From Allium sativum (lineage: Eukaryota > Streptophyta > Magnoliopsida > Asparagales > Amaryllidaceae), in contig CM060912.1 in assembly GCA_030737875.1 (NCBI GenBank), positions 875,835,199-875,899,198 on the forward strand: a stretch of 64,000 nt of DNA, in the 5' to 3' direction. Made by a program: the position numbers and the translations under genes. Positions 1 to 11,781 of this stretch are shown piece by piece; position 1 is the stretch's first letter; each line of letters starts with the position of its first letter. The notes beneath the pieces were generated by a model. The model was not told the origin of the DNA and did no database searches. It saw only the letters and a list, made by a program, of their open reading frames with translations.

Positions 1-773
1 TCCAAGGCAGCATATGATTTATTAGGCATGTAGCATGGCACAAGAGTAGTAAAGCAGTAGGTGTATACACATGATATGTATATTTCAGTTTCTATAAATT
101 AAGGCAGCACACAAATATACATGAACATTCACTTTCTAGACAGATGATGAACATATGTGAATGCTCAAACTATCAAAATGCAGCACTGACTTTTGGCTTT
201 CATACCTACCTTTTTCAGCACAGTGTATTTATTTATTTATTTATTTTGAAAAAACAAAGTATTTCAATAAAAACAACTAGAAGGATGTCTACTTTTTATA
301 TAGGTGTTCGGATCATTCGTACAATCAATTTCATCCTCCCAGTAGAGATACAGTTAGGGTTCAGAACAACTAATGCTCATTGTTCAAGTCATATGACCCG
401 CAAATTTTTTTGGCAAATGCCCTGGCACCATTCATTTTTGGTTGCGAAGCAGGGTGACACCGGCACAAGAGATTTACAATGTGCAATTACCAAATTAAAA
501 CCCAACTAAAATACCAACGTGGTGTAACAGCAAAATATGCGAAGTGCACGTAGCATACAACCCAGACATAGTTTTTAAACAATACATATCATGTGTATAC
601 ACATACCATTCCCATGTACATATTTCTGAATAGATAGGGACAGCGAAGTGAGGTAACAAGCATACAAAGGGAAAGTCAGCAATCACAAGGCCATAAACCA
701 TCAAAATCTTTAGTCAAACTGAAGTTAATTTACTTGAATTGAATATTAATCGTGAGTAAAAAGATACTCACAC
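1..773. other. No supported gene; unassigned AT-rich DNA
   Basis: Reading both strands I see only short open frames with no recognisable motif. If the minus-strand gene model at 774-1402 is real, this stretch would hold its second intron and later exons. I tested an acceptor-like site near 714, but the following sequence closes at once in the required phase. No element ends, inverted repeats or long tandem arrays were seen. Confidence 0.3.
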
Positions 774-1402
774 CTGTTTACCGATTTTGGGCAGTTTTGG
801 GTACTCATACCTGAGGACAGATTTAAGTTTCATGTTCGACAGTTTTCCAAAACTGAACAAAGCCAAATACTGGCAAAATGCCAAGAATTTTACAGTCATC
901 ACAAGTTGGGTACTTAAATTCTTAGACCGCGTATGTGTCAGACCCAAGTACAATCAGTGAGAAAACAAGAATGGTTAGCAAACCATATCCAAAACAAAGT
1001 TGAGCAACATGTAACACAATCGGTATTAACATCGATCTTAAGGCAGTAGGCAACATCCAGGGTCACGGCAATAAATCCAAATGCAAACACAAAAAGGCAT
1101 AAAATATTATACTCAGTTTATATAAAAATTCAAAATACTTGAACTGAAATTAATCAATCGTGAGTTCCAAAGAAACTCACCTCCACTGCTGTATTTTCCA
1201 CAGCTTCGACGAATGGTCCACTGGGTGGCGATTTATGGATACGGTGGTTACTATCTTCAAAGAAGAAGGTGGAGGTAGGAACAAAAATTAGGGTTCAACT
1301 GCGGAGTACGAATTCAAGACATCGGCTATGCTCTAGACTCGGCGGTGGCTAGAAACTTGATGGCCATGATTTGGGTGCGATCGAGTAAATCGAGGCAGCC
1401 AT
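774..1402 (-). CDS. Candidate two-exon 5' gene fragment, possibly decayed
   Basis: Not recognised. On the minus strand an ATG at 1402 opens a frame beginning MAASIYSIAPKSW, which looks like a plastid transit peptide. It runs in one phase to a GAG|GTGAGT donor at 1181. A second exon (869-774, 32 codons) lies between a TTTTGCCAG acceptor and a CAG|GTGTGAGT donor, and stays open in the matching phase (ends PKLPKIGKQ). Exon 1 contains two in-frame stops (TAG, TGA) between the transit-like start and the well-formed segment SPPSGPFVEAVENTAVE. Either the gene is decayed, or the stops lie in a small extra intron of about 100 bases with a weak donor after TCAA and a pyrimidine-rich acceptor ending TTTGAAG. 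No later exon was found. It could also be chance. Seen: frames and splice consensus. Inferred: that it is a gene. Confidence 0.3.
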
Positions 1403-2207
1403 GGATTTTCGGATTTCATGATTTGGGGAAAGTGTTTAGGGCTTCAGCCGTTGAGTTTGGGAAAACGATTTGTCTGAAGAAAATGAATGGAGGCTTGCTT
1501 CTTTTTATAATGAAGACACCGTGGGTATCACGTTTTCGTGATGGCCAAGGCAAAGGTTGTGTGCGTAGGAAGGAACTGAACGCTATATTTTATTTATTTA
1601 CTGTAAATTTTGTTAATGTTTTATTTTTGAATCGCAACAACGAGCTCCAATCGAATTTTACGCACCGTTACGCCTCGACATTCTGAATCTAATAAAATTA
1701 GTCTGCTCATGGTCTGACTCCATTCATATACAATGTTATTTTATTTTTAACTCATTTATTGGTCTATCGATTTTATTTTCGTTTGTTTACCAATAATCTC
1801 GTTTGATTCCAATTTTGAACGGTTAAGCTTCAATTTCTTTATATACGTAAATACACACATATCCAAACAAATAAAATTTACCAGTTTTATTTTTAACGCT
1901 GACCATTTCTATATAATTTTTTTCAATCGTATTTCAATCCAATTCAAATATTCAGCAATAATATTCACAACCATTCTGAATTAATTATCGAGTTCAATCC
2001 GTACACGCGACCATATATTTGATTCAAGTATTCAACAATACATATTAAATTCTCAACTGATCATTAAATATCGAATTCCATCCATACACAAACAATATAT
2101 TTGAAACTTTTATTTCTAACTCCAATATCAATATGAAAATTGATTATTCATAGTTAATACCACAATAAATCTCATATTCCAATTGTCTAAATTTCCGGGT
2201 CGTTACA
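1403..2207. repeat. AT-rich DNA ending in an LTR-like terminus
   Basis: The stretch is AT-rich without convincing coding potential. It ends at 2207 with CCGGGTCGTTACA, which on the minus strand reads TGTAACGACCCGG, the style of start seen in plant Ty3 LTRs. Immediately to the right, element Y resumes mid-LTR. The likeliest reading is the end of an LTR or LTR fragment of another family that joined or replaced the rest of Y. Its own left end was not located and no second copy lies in the window. Confidence 0.35.
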
Positions 2208-2817
2208 GCTATAGAAAGAAGTAAAGATACAGTTGTATCCTGCGAGGTGCCACGGTTCCAAATATATAATAATATCGCTAGGTTAACTCATTCTGTGAAA
2301 ACCCAAAATATTGATATAGGGTGCAAAATACTCCAAATAACAAATTGCGTATTTAATTAATTAAAAATTACAGTAAAATTATAAAAATTAATTTATCACT
2401 ACTTCCCAAAAGAACCTTGTTCAAATTCAAATCCGATATCTAGTTATATCAAATAAACTGTTACAGTCGATATACGATTTCATAGCGACTTTCTGAATAT
2501 TTGATTTGGATATAAATTCACAACCTATAATGCGAAATCTTGATTTTTCACTCCCATTAGAAAAATACAGTTCAAAAGATTCCAACGTTTCTTATTTCTG
2601 AGAAATTCGATAAATAACTGGTCCTGTATACTCAGTTGAAGTTCAGAACGTTAAATTACGAATTGCCGCGACATTACGGGCTCAATTATATTTAATATAT
2701 ATTTTTATACTTTCAACTTCGTTTTAATTAATATATAAATCCACTTATATTACGAATTCAATATTTAAACTGATTTAAATATTCAAATACAAACCGATAA
2801 AAATGCGGGACGCTACA
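2208..2817 (-). repeat. Y: truncated LTR (first 610 bases in sense orientation)
   Basis: Matches 9882-10487 and 16302-16914 closely, with a few substitutions and small indels. On the minus strand it starts TGTAGCGTCCCGC directly after the polypurine tract, so it is a 3' LTR start. It stops at 2208 inside the segment that continues in the other two copies. The promoter region is therefore missing. Confidence 0.8.
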
Positions 2818-2830
2818 TTCCTTCCCCCTT
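2818..2830 (-). other. Y: polypurine tract next to LTR
   Basis: On the minus strand AAGGGGGAAGGAA abuts the LTR start, the normal place for the plus-strand primer of reverse transcription. Just upstream is a TTTCGCGGACGAAA-type box seen beside the tract in other families here. The same tract occurs at 10488-10500. Confidence 0.75.
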
Positions 2831-4225
2831 AAAAGAATTTCGTCCGCGAAATTACTAAGGTCGAAAAATGCAACAATCCATATTATAACCAGGTTAAAAT
2901 CTTTTATTTAATTTCTCAAATTCAGTTTTCAACAGGACCGATTAATTCTAAAAAATTAATTCCCTCTTATTAAGAATTACTTTTAGAAATTCTGAAAATT
3001 TTCTAACAGCTTAAATTTTTGGAGAATTTTGCCAGCATCTCCTCTGCATGTCTCATTCGGTACCACTACAACACGCCACTCTGGGCCTTCTCCAAAACCA
3101 AAAGAAAACAAACAGCCAAACGGCTTGCCCAAAAAGGTTCATACGTCTCATATTCAATTAAAATGTAACGTGTACATTTTTGTCTGGCATTCCACTCTAT
3201 CTCTTCCATTTACTGTCCAATCAGCATATACCATTTCATTTCCACTCGATTTCCATTTAAATTATCCTCGAACCACATCATCCACTTAAAACTCCATTCA
3301 AACTCTAATTCCAACACTTAATTCATCAATTCAATTCCATTCCAAATTATCTCTAATCAAAACAAATTTTATTTGACTTAGTTAAATTTCTATTTATTTA
3401 CTTCATAAGTAATTTTTAAATTCCGAAATTCAAATTCCTGGGGTTTTTATTTCAAATCAGTTTGAAATTGCATATAACAACTTGTTTCTCAAAACAATCC
3501 AAAACAAAATCTTTGGTAGTAATCCGTCACTTACCAACTCGAAAATGAACACCGATAATGCCGCGGTTCATCATCGGAATTATTTTCCAGCAACCAAAGC
3601 GAGTTCAATAATATATTATATATTAAAACTTATTTCAAAACGCTTCCATTTTGAAATTTCTTCAAAATATCTTTTAAATGTTGGAAAACATTTTCAAATA
3701 TCTCCCAGGATTTTAAATTTTCCATATATTCAAATCAAAATTCATTTGCAACTCCTAGAGTTTTATTTCGATTCTGGTTTTAAATTCAAATTTAGTTCAT
3801 CTGATTTTTCCTATTATACTTATATAATATTTCAATTGGTTATTTGTATAACCAACTCAATTATAAATCTTATTCGATCATAATAACGATCAACACATCT
3901 AATATACTATAATATTCTCAAGATATATACTTTTTTATATCAAAATATATTTTTGGGTAAAATTATTTTATTTACCCTCTTTTAAAAACATACTGTGTCG
4001 AATTACTCTGTTCAAGAGTTTAGAAACACCTATCGACACAGTTTGCATTACTGTTTCGACCAGAATTCATAAATCACTCAACTGACCAGTCAACACAATA
4101 TAAAATGATTTTTATATTAATTTACAAATACGCGCTCATATATACTCTCAAACTCAATCTAGAGTATTACTGACACCATCTCTATTGAGTTACACCACAT
4201 AGCCAAGGTAACCACTTAACCTTCA

Positions 4226-4237
4226 GCTTTGATACCA
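4226..4237 (-). other. Y: primer binding site (initiator Met tRNA type)
   Basis: The minus strand reads TGGTATCAAAGC, two bases after the LTR end (...GGGCCATCACA). This is one mismatch from TGGTATCAGAGC, the tRNA-iMet complement used by plant Ty3 elements and seen at 23619 and 38389 here. It fixes element orientation and the LTR end at 4240. Confidence 0.75.
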
Positions 4238-6475
4238 ACTGTGATGGCCCGAAAATCCGTACCAATTTGAGCTGACTAATATCCTACATATACGGCTCAA
4301 AGTGCACGAAAATTAAGATCATTAATAGAAAGAATTGAGAGGATGAGAAAGATAAGATAGAACTAATATAATAGAAGAAGAAGATCACAACTGAATAGAA
4401 TCAAAGTAAATACGAAACTCACAGCGGAATGAATAAATTGTATTATAACATAACTTTGAAATACAAAATCTGAATTTGTACTTACATATCATATATATCA
4501 CAGCAGAAATAATCTCTAAATAACTAGTGGTGAAGCTTCCTGCTTTGAGCTCCTCCAAGTGTATCTGTAAAAAAAACCTGAAACACTTGGCTGCCCGTTC
4601 AAATTTGGGCACCTAAGAGTTTAGGGAAAACAAACAAAATAAACTCTGGGTCAGTCATGGGACTGGTATGAGTAAATTCCAACCATACTGTCTAACTTTT
4701 AAAAATCCTTTTGAACAAAAAGATAATAGTAAGACCAGCCCACACATAATCATGGATGGTTTTTACCTTACTATAACCCAAGATATTTTGATATCAAAAT
4801 TCAGTGATATTATAATAATGTCTAATCAAGTAAATAACCAAGTAGAAGAACGCTTGCATCTCACGCTCCATATATATAGTATAAAATCATAAACCGTAGG
4901 GCGCTTATTAGAGAATGGATTCCAACAGACAAGGTATGGGAACACCTTCCGAACAGTGTACTCTAGAGGGTATACACCTGGGTTCAACAAGAACATCTTG
5001 CAACCCGGCCACACATGACTGACCACTCATTTAGCTTGAGTGTATCGAATATACGGCCACCCACGGTTGTTGGCCATCCAACCATAATCCAAAGATACAA
5101 AATCGAAAAAGAAGAACAAACATGAATTTTCTCTAGATTGGTGACAATACACCCAGCTTGGGGATGACCTAACTAGCCATGCTGCCTAGCCCAACTTTTG
5201 TTACTTCCTGGTTGTGAGGCTAGAGGCTACGTCTATCTTCAGAACATCTTATCACCATTCACTTTGAATGCCACATCGTCAAATCCGTAATCACATATTG
5301 ATTACAAAAATGCACACTGGGTGTAGAATAAAGAGAAGTTACCTACTCCCCACCAACTTGGTATATTCGTAAAAATCAACGGCGTGACCGTTGGAAATAC
5401 TCTGTTATACACTCGTCCATACAAGTTGTCCTGGGACTGGACAAACAGAAAGCACCATTTCTGGAACTGGATGACCCTTGCATTTTACTCCGTCTTCAAT
5501 TGTCTTCAACATAATATAATTCGCAGCGCTTATGCCTATACGGAGTGGTTTCCGGATAATATATCCAACCGGTCTCTCTGTATTTACAACGATGGTCAAA
5601 ACACTTCGATAGTTGGTTATTTAACCATCGAAGTAAAAACAAACATTCATTCAAATGTATAACTAGACATCACATAAACACAGGTACTTTTTATTTAACA
5701 TTCATTTTTATTATTCGAATTCCCATATCTTACCAGATATTTCTCAAATCCCATTTTAGCCTTTTTACACTTCTTGGAAACATTTCCAGTTATTATAAAC
5801 TCTTATTCTTTCATGTTCCAGAAAACATACGTTATTAACGTTCGAAACATTTCCATCCTTTTCACGTTCTTTATTTCCTACACTTGGATAATATACTCTA
5901 ACTATATTGGAAAAATATTTCCAATTTCATTTTTAAACATTTTAATCTGCCAAGCGTTCACTTTAAAATATTATTCACTTTAAAATGTGAATATCATTTC
6001 TATTATAAAATCTGAACACCTTTATCAAATAACACTTTATTCAAGTAGTAAATACCATTATCTGTTTTTCCGAAATCTCTTTTATATTCCTATTTCACTT
6101 TATAAACTCTATTTCTAAGTAACTTCTTGTTAAATCAATATCAAGTTTATAACTAATATTGATTACATATCCTTCTATAATTTATTGGTCTAGACCTAAA
6201 TATTAACTATTCTATCAGATTATAATTCCTAAAAATAATTTACTTTTAATACATTCGACATCGTCGAATTCTAGTTCCAAATCCTAATGGTTTAATTCTA
6301 ATCACATTTCGAACATCGAAATGATGTCATCGTTTTCTAACACGATTCTCCGATTCCTCTTTCTAAACTTATTCTTATATTCTTTGGACAAACATCGTTA
6401 GTTATTACTTCCGAATAAGTGGATTTCAAACCAAACTGTTTACATTCCCTAGGGAGTAGTGCTATATATAAAAAT

Positions 6476-6667
6476 CACGCTTAAGTTTGGTCAACAGCGC
6501 TAATTTATCATCGTAGTTCAAAAACTTGTCATACGCTGTAATATTCCCCTTTATAACTAATCTCGGAATAACAGTCACGCTTAAGCCTAGTCAACAGCGT
6601 TATTTTATCGCTATATTTCTAAGACTTGCAATACGCTGCCATATTCCCTTTATACTAATCTTGACAT
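6476..6667. repeat. Y: two-copy tandem repeat, 100-bp period
   Basis: Two consecutive units begin CACGCTTAAG at 6476 and 6576, each followed by GTCAACAGCG and later ATACGCTG. The same pair occurs in the other LTR at 12906 and 13006, so the duplication predates the two Y copies. Confidence 0.7.
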
Positions 6668-9307
6668 CTCTTTCCGTTACAAACTGATATTGTTCCACGA
6701 TAATAGTGAAGCCGTTCAAGTTGGGGTATTTTATTTACGTCTCAGACCTTGATCGATAACGTTCTTACCTTAGAACATATATAAGTCTGTACTCTAATCC
6801 CTTATTACTTATAATATCTATTAGATAGCGGTTTTTTGTTTAATTTGAACTATGGTTTTATAGTACCATATCCTTACTTTGAAACTCGATTGTTTATGAC
6901 TATCTATATTAAACATTAACTCTTCACTTTAACTTCATTTCACAATTCTATTTATAACTTCTTTACCAAGATCTATTGACGTTCTTTGTCTTCTGACGGT
7001 TTACTTTTATTTGAATTATTATACTTAATTCAAGTAACCTCTTATTATGAATTCAATATCCTCTTAAATGGAATCCATATAAGAACAATTATTTAATTAA
7101 ATAATATTTATTTCATCATTGCTGAAGTAAATAGTTTACTTCATCATTAATCTAAATGGATTAGTTGCTCACTTTATACTAATTATAATAGCTCAATCAT
7201 CATTTAAACTCCATTAATTTAAAAGATAATTAATGAGAAATCTTGTTAATGTTAAACAATTTATTGTCAAGTTATTATTATTAGATTAATTGAAGACCCA
7301 TTTAATCTAATAATCATTTTCAATTAAATAGTTGAATTAAATCAACTTCATTCCATCAGTAAATTTGTTAACTGGTTTAATTACTTCTTACCATTAGATT
7401 AATATATTTAATCTAATAATGTTTCTAAATTGTTTGTCTTAATATAATTATCCACATATTTAATCGTAGGGTAATTTCTACTTTATAAACTTATTTAAAT
7501 GTCAATAATCGTTTTTATTTACTTTATAAAAACGAACTCTAAAATATTGGTTTATAATAGAACTTCTATTATAAATTTAAAAATTCACTTTAATTATAAA
7601 AATATAATTTTTTTGTAATTATCTTCGTTGATTTTCCTGACGGCCAATCAACTCCTTAATAAAACGATGGGTTTTACGGTCGACTGTTACTATTTTCTTA
7701 ATCGTTATCGTTTATTTATTTATCGAAGCAAATGCTGAATTTTCATTCAACATCGATTATTCACACGGGGTTTTTAATGTAATTCAGGTTCAAACAGTGC
7801 ATATTAAACAAAAAGTACATATAAATATCGAGGAATCCGGTAGGATTCCTCCAACTGGTTTCCGACATCCACAGATGTTAGTCTACACAATTTACACTAG
7901 TTCTATACTAGGGAATATATAATCGATGGGATCAGTATCCAACAAATGATGTGTACATATATGACGATATTCAACCAATTAAATTGTAATTTACCTAATC
8001 AACCATCACGCAGCATTCAACCAACATTAAAATATAATTATAATATTTTGAAGCAGATCAGAGTTAGTGAAGTTACTCACATTCACGCGTTAACCGTTAA
8101 ATAACGATTTGCATCGATACACCGGATCAGCCGTTATAGTTTCCATCGATCTCTGAATCACTCCAAACTAGTTCTAGTGCATAGCCCATGACTTTACGCT
8201 TCCAACTGATTCGCATTTGTATACTTCACTTCTTAAATTCATGCCGGCACATTCAAAAACAACCCTTACAGTTGCTTTCACTGTAATTTCACCGTTCTTT
8301 ACTTTCGGTCGTGCCCGTGCCACCTTGTCACGGCATATGCTAATCCATTATTTCAGTAACTTCATCCTGTGCCACTAGATACATGTACCAATATACAAAA
8401 CCACTCAGACGCTTCACCAATTTAAAGGTCACAAGGTTGCTGTGATTGCCAAATACATGAACTCCCATATCCAATTTCTTCCATGCATTTACACGCAACA
8501 CACAGAATCCCGTTCCACTTCATGTATGCACTGCATGCTTGTTTCCTCCCATTCTCCTCATGCTTTAGCCATTTCCGAAGTCTTCAAACTCTCCTCATTC
8601 TTGTACTTGCTCGCGTCAAAGGACCGCAACCACCAATATTTTCCACTACATCTTTGTTTCCAAATATATATAACATGTCCCTTTTGACAAAACTCCCCTG
8701 TACCCGCTGTTGCTTCCGCATGATGTTTAAAACCCATGCTTCCCTTGCCACGTTGGTTCTCCACATCAACACTTTCTCACTTCTCCCGAGACCACCTACT
8801 CCCATAAAAGCCTTCCATTCTACTCTTCATAAAAAAAAAATGAAAACATTATAAATTATCATGTTGGTTGCTTTTCATTACCATTCCCGTGTTCTAACAC
8901 TCGAGCTTGCTTCTAGTTCCCCTCGTTTTCACTCCTCCAGCTTGCACAACCAGAACAAGGTGCGACCACCATCATTTCCTTACCCTTCTCACTTCAGAAA
9001 AAAAGTAACATGCTTGCTGCTCTTAAATATTCAGTTGTTTGCCATAACTTTAATTCCTCCAGTTTTTTTTCCACCGCTCCCGAGCCCAAGAACAGTTCGT
9101 GTTCTTCAGTATGCCATGGTCGATGAACAGCCACTTCCTCTCCACAAGGTTTTTAACATAGAAAGAATGGTTTCGAATAGTCGAGAGGTGCTGTGGTTTT
9201 ATATTTTATTTCATATTTGATTTTATAATGATGTAGAAGATATCTCGTTTGGAAAAGAACAGAAGAAGGAGGAGCGTTTAGTTTTTAGAAGAAAGTGATT
9301 TGCCTAA

Positions 9308-9318
9308 GGGTATTTATA
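9308..9318 (-). promoter_or_regulatory. Y: LTR TATA box
   Basis: The minus strand reads TATAAATACCC. Downstream is a CT-rich stretch typical of plant transcription starts, about 1.17 kb from the LTR start. The same box is present at 15733-15743. Upstream, GTGTCAACGTCATCC contains a TGACG-type activator motif. Promoter function is inferred. Confidence 0.55.
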
Positions 9319-10487
9319 ACATTAAAACTTAATACTTAAGTAAAGGTAGGATGGGTATACTGCCTATTTCTTCGGTTCTAAGCAATAGGGTATGTTGATG
9401 GTTCCTATTTTGTACAAAGTTTTCAGTGCATTTACTGTTTCAAAGTAGGCACTTGATTTGAACAATGCGTGATTGAAGATTTATGTAGATGATAGCTTAG
9501 GGGTGTGGACCGTATGGTATGGTGAGTTTTCTTCAATATGAAGTTTCTATAAAAATATATATAAACGTCTACTTTGGATAGGGAGCGTAGGCTTATGCTG
9601 TTACCATGCCTTTGACAATACACGATTTCAATAGAGCACTCAGGATGACGTTGACACAGCTACTTATACTAGGTTTGCTAGCCAAGTTAGATTTTCTTTT
9701 TCCATGAGACGCCAGTAAAGAAAATCCATCACTCTTTCGACAATGTTATCATTAAATTTAACTTTATTTTAGTCTTCATGAATGATGGAATTCTAGCTTG
9801 CATTTTATTTTATTTTGTTTTCAAAAATGAAGTTTTACCGTCATCGTTACAAAAAATTACATTTGTCTTCAAGGACCGCTATAGAAAGAAGTAAAGATAC
9901 AGTTGTATCCTGCGAGGTGCCACGGTTCCAAATATATAATAATATCGCTTGGTTAACTCATTCTGTGAAAACCCAAAATATTGATATAGGGTTCAAAATA
10001 CTCCAAATAACAAATTGCGTATTTAATTAATTAAAAATTACAGTAAAATTCTAAAAATTAATTTATCACTATTTCCCAAAAGAACCTTGTTCAAATTCGA
10101 ATCCGATATCTAGTTATATCAAATAAACCGTTACGGTCGATATACGATTTCATACCGACTTTCTGAATATTTGATTTGGATATAAATTCACAATCTATAA
10201 TGCGAAATCTTGATTTTTCACTCCCATTAGAAAAATACAGTTCAAAAGATTCCAACGTTTCTTATTTCGGAGAAATCCGATAAATAACTGGTCCTATATA
10301 CTCAGTTGAAGTTCAGAACGTTAAATTACGAATTGCCGCGATATTACGGGCTCAATTATATTTAATATATATTTTTATACTTTCAACTTCATTTTAATTA
10401 ATATATAAATCCACTTATATTACGAATTCAATATTTAAACTGATTTAAATATTCAAATACAAACCGATAAAAATGCGGGACGCTACA

Positions 10488-11773
10488 TTCCTTCCCCCTT
10501 AAAAGAATTTCGTCCGCGAAATTACTAAGGTCGAAAAATGCAACAATCCATATTATAACCAAGTTAAAATCTTTTATTTAATTTCTCAAATTCAGTTTTC
10601 AACAGGACCGATTAATTCTAAAAAATTAATTCCCTCTTATTAAGAATTACTTTTAGAAATTCTGAAAATTTTCTAACAGCTTAATTTTTTGGAGAATTTT
10701 GCCAGCATCTCCTCTGCATGTCTCATTCGGTACCACTACAACACGCCACTCTGGGCCTTCTCCAAAACCAAAAGAAAACAAATAGCCAAACGGCTTGCCC
10801 AAAAAGGTTCATACGTCTCATATTCAATTAAAATGTAACGTATACCTTTTTGTCTGGCATTCCACTCTATCTCTTCCATTTACTGTCCAATCAGCATATA
10901 CCATTTCATTTCCACTCGATTTCCATTTAAATTATCCTCGAACCACATCATCCACTTAAAACTCCATTCAAACTCTAATTCCAAACTCAATTCCAACACT
11001 TAATTCATCAATTCAATTCCATTCCAGATTATCTCTAATCAAAACCAATTTTATTTGACTTAGTTAAATTTCTATTTATTTACTTCATAAGTAAATTTTA
11101 AATTCCGAAATTCAAATTCCTGGGGTTTTTATTTCAAATCAGTTTGAAATTGCGTATAATAACTTGTTTCTCAAAACAATCCAAAACAAAATCTTTGTTA
11201 GTAATCCGTCACTTACCAGCTCGAAAATGAACACCGATAATGCCGCGGTTCATCATCGGAATTATTTTCCAGCAACCGAAGCGAGTTCAATAATATATTA
11301 TATATTAAAACTTATTTCAAAACGCTTCCATTTTGAAATTTCTTCAAAATATCTTTTAAATGTTGGAAAACATTTTCAAATATCTCCCAGGATTTTAAAT
11401 TTACCATATATTCAAATCAAAATTCATTTGCAACTCCTTTCCAAGTTTCTAGAGTTTTATTTCGATTCTGGTTTTAAATTCAAATTTAGTTCATCTGATT
11501 TTTCCTATTATACTTATATAATATTTCAATTGGTTATTTGTATAACCAACTCAATTATAAATCTTATTCGATCATAATAACGATCAACACATCTAGTATA
11601 CTATAATATTCTCAAGATATATACTTTTTTATATCAAAATATATTTTTGGGTAAAATTATTTTATTTACCCTCTTTTAAAAACATACTGTGTCGAATTAC
11701 TCTGTTCAAGAGTTTAGAAACACCTATCGACACAGTTTGCATTACTGTTTCGACCAGAATTCATAAATCACTC
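10488..11773 (-). other. Y: second internal region, primer site deleted
   Basis: Corresponds to 2818-4079 and begins with the same polypurine tract. Relative to the first unit it lacks the segment equivalent to 4080-5336, which holds the primer site and about 1.1 kb of LTR end, so it could not prime reverse transcription. A short filler follows at 11774-11781. The plus-strand frame at 11164-11577 is the same AT-rich chance frame as at 3482. Confidence 0.65.
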
Positions 11774-11781
11774 TGTTCAAG

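Larger units (their letters stand above)
2818..4239 (-). other. Y: internal region, non-coding
   Basis: Lies between the primer site of the complete LTR and the polypurine tract. No gag, protease, RT or integrase motif is visible on either strand. The longest open frame (plus strand, 3482-3883) runs against element sense and is low-complexity AT translation, so it is treated as chance. A region this short cannot encode its own replication, so the element would need enzymes in trans. Confidence 0.6.
4240..10487 (-). repeat. Y: complete LTR, about 6.25 kb
   Basis: Bounded on the plus strand by TGTGATGGCCCG at 4240 and GCGGGACGCTACA at 10487, giving TG...CA ends with partly inverted termini. 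It is flanked by the primer site on one side. 5337-10487 is repeated at 11782-16914. A TATA box at 9308-9318 would leave a U3 of about 1.2 kb and about 5 kb of transcribed R/U5. No coding sequence was recognised. Small open frames on the plus strand around 8442-9220 and on the minus strand around 8558-8805 differ between copies and look non-coding. Confidence 0.7.

Noticed and set aside
3482..3883. 133-aa plus-strand open frame (and the 137-aa copy at 11164-11577)
   Set aside because: It is antisense to element Y, made of AT-rich low-complexity codons, has no motif, and is shared only because the DNA is duplicated.
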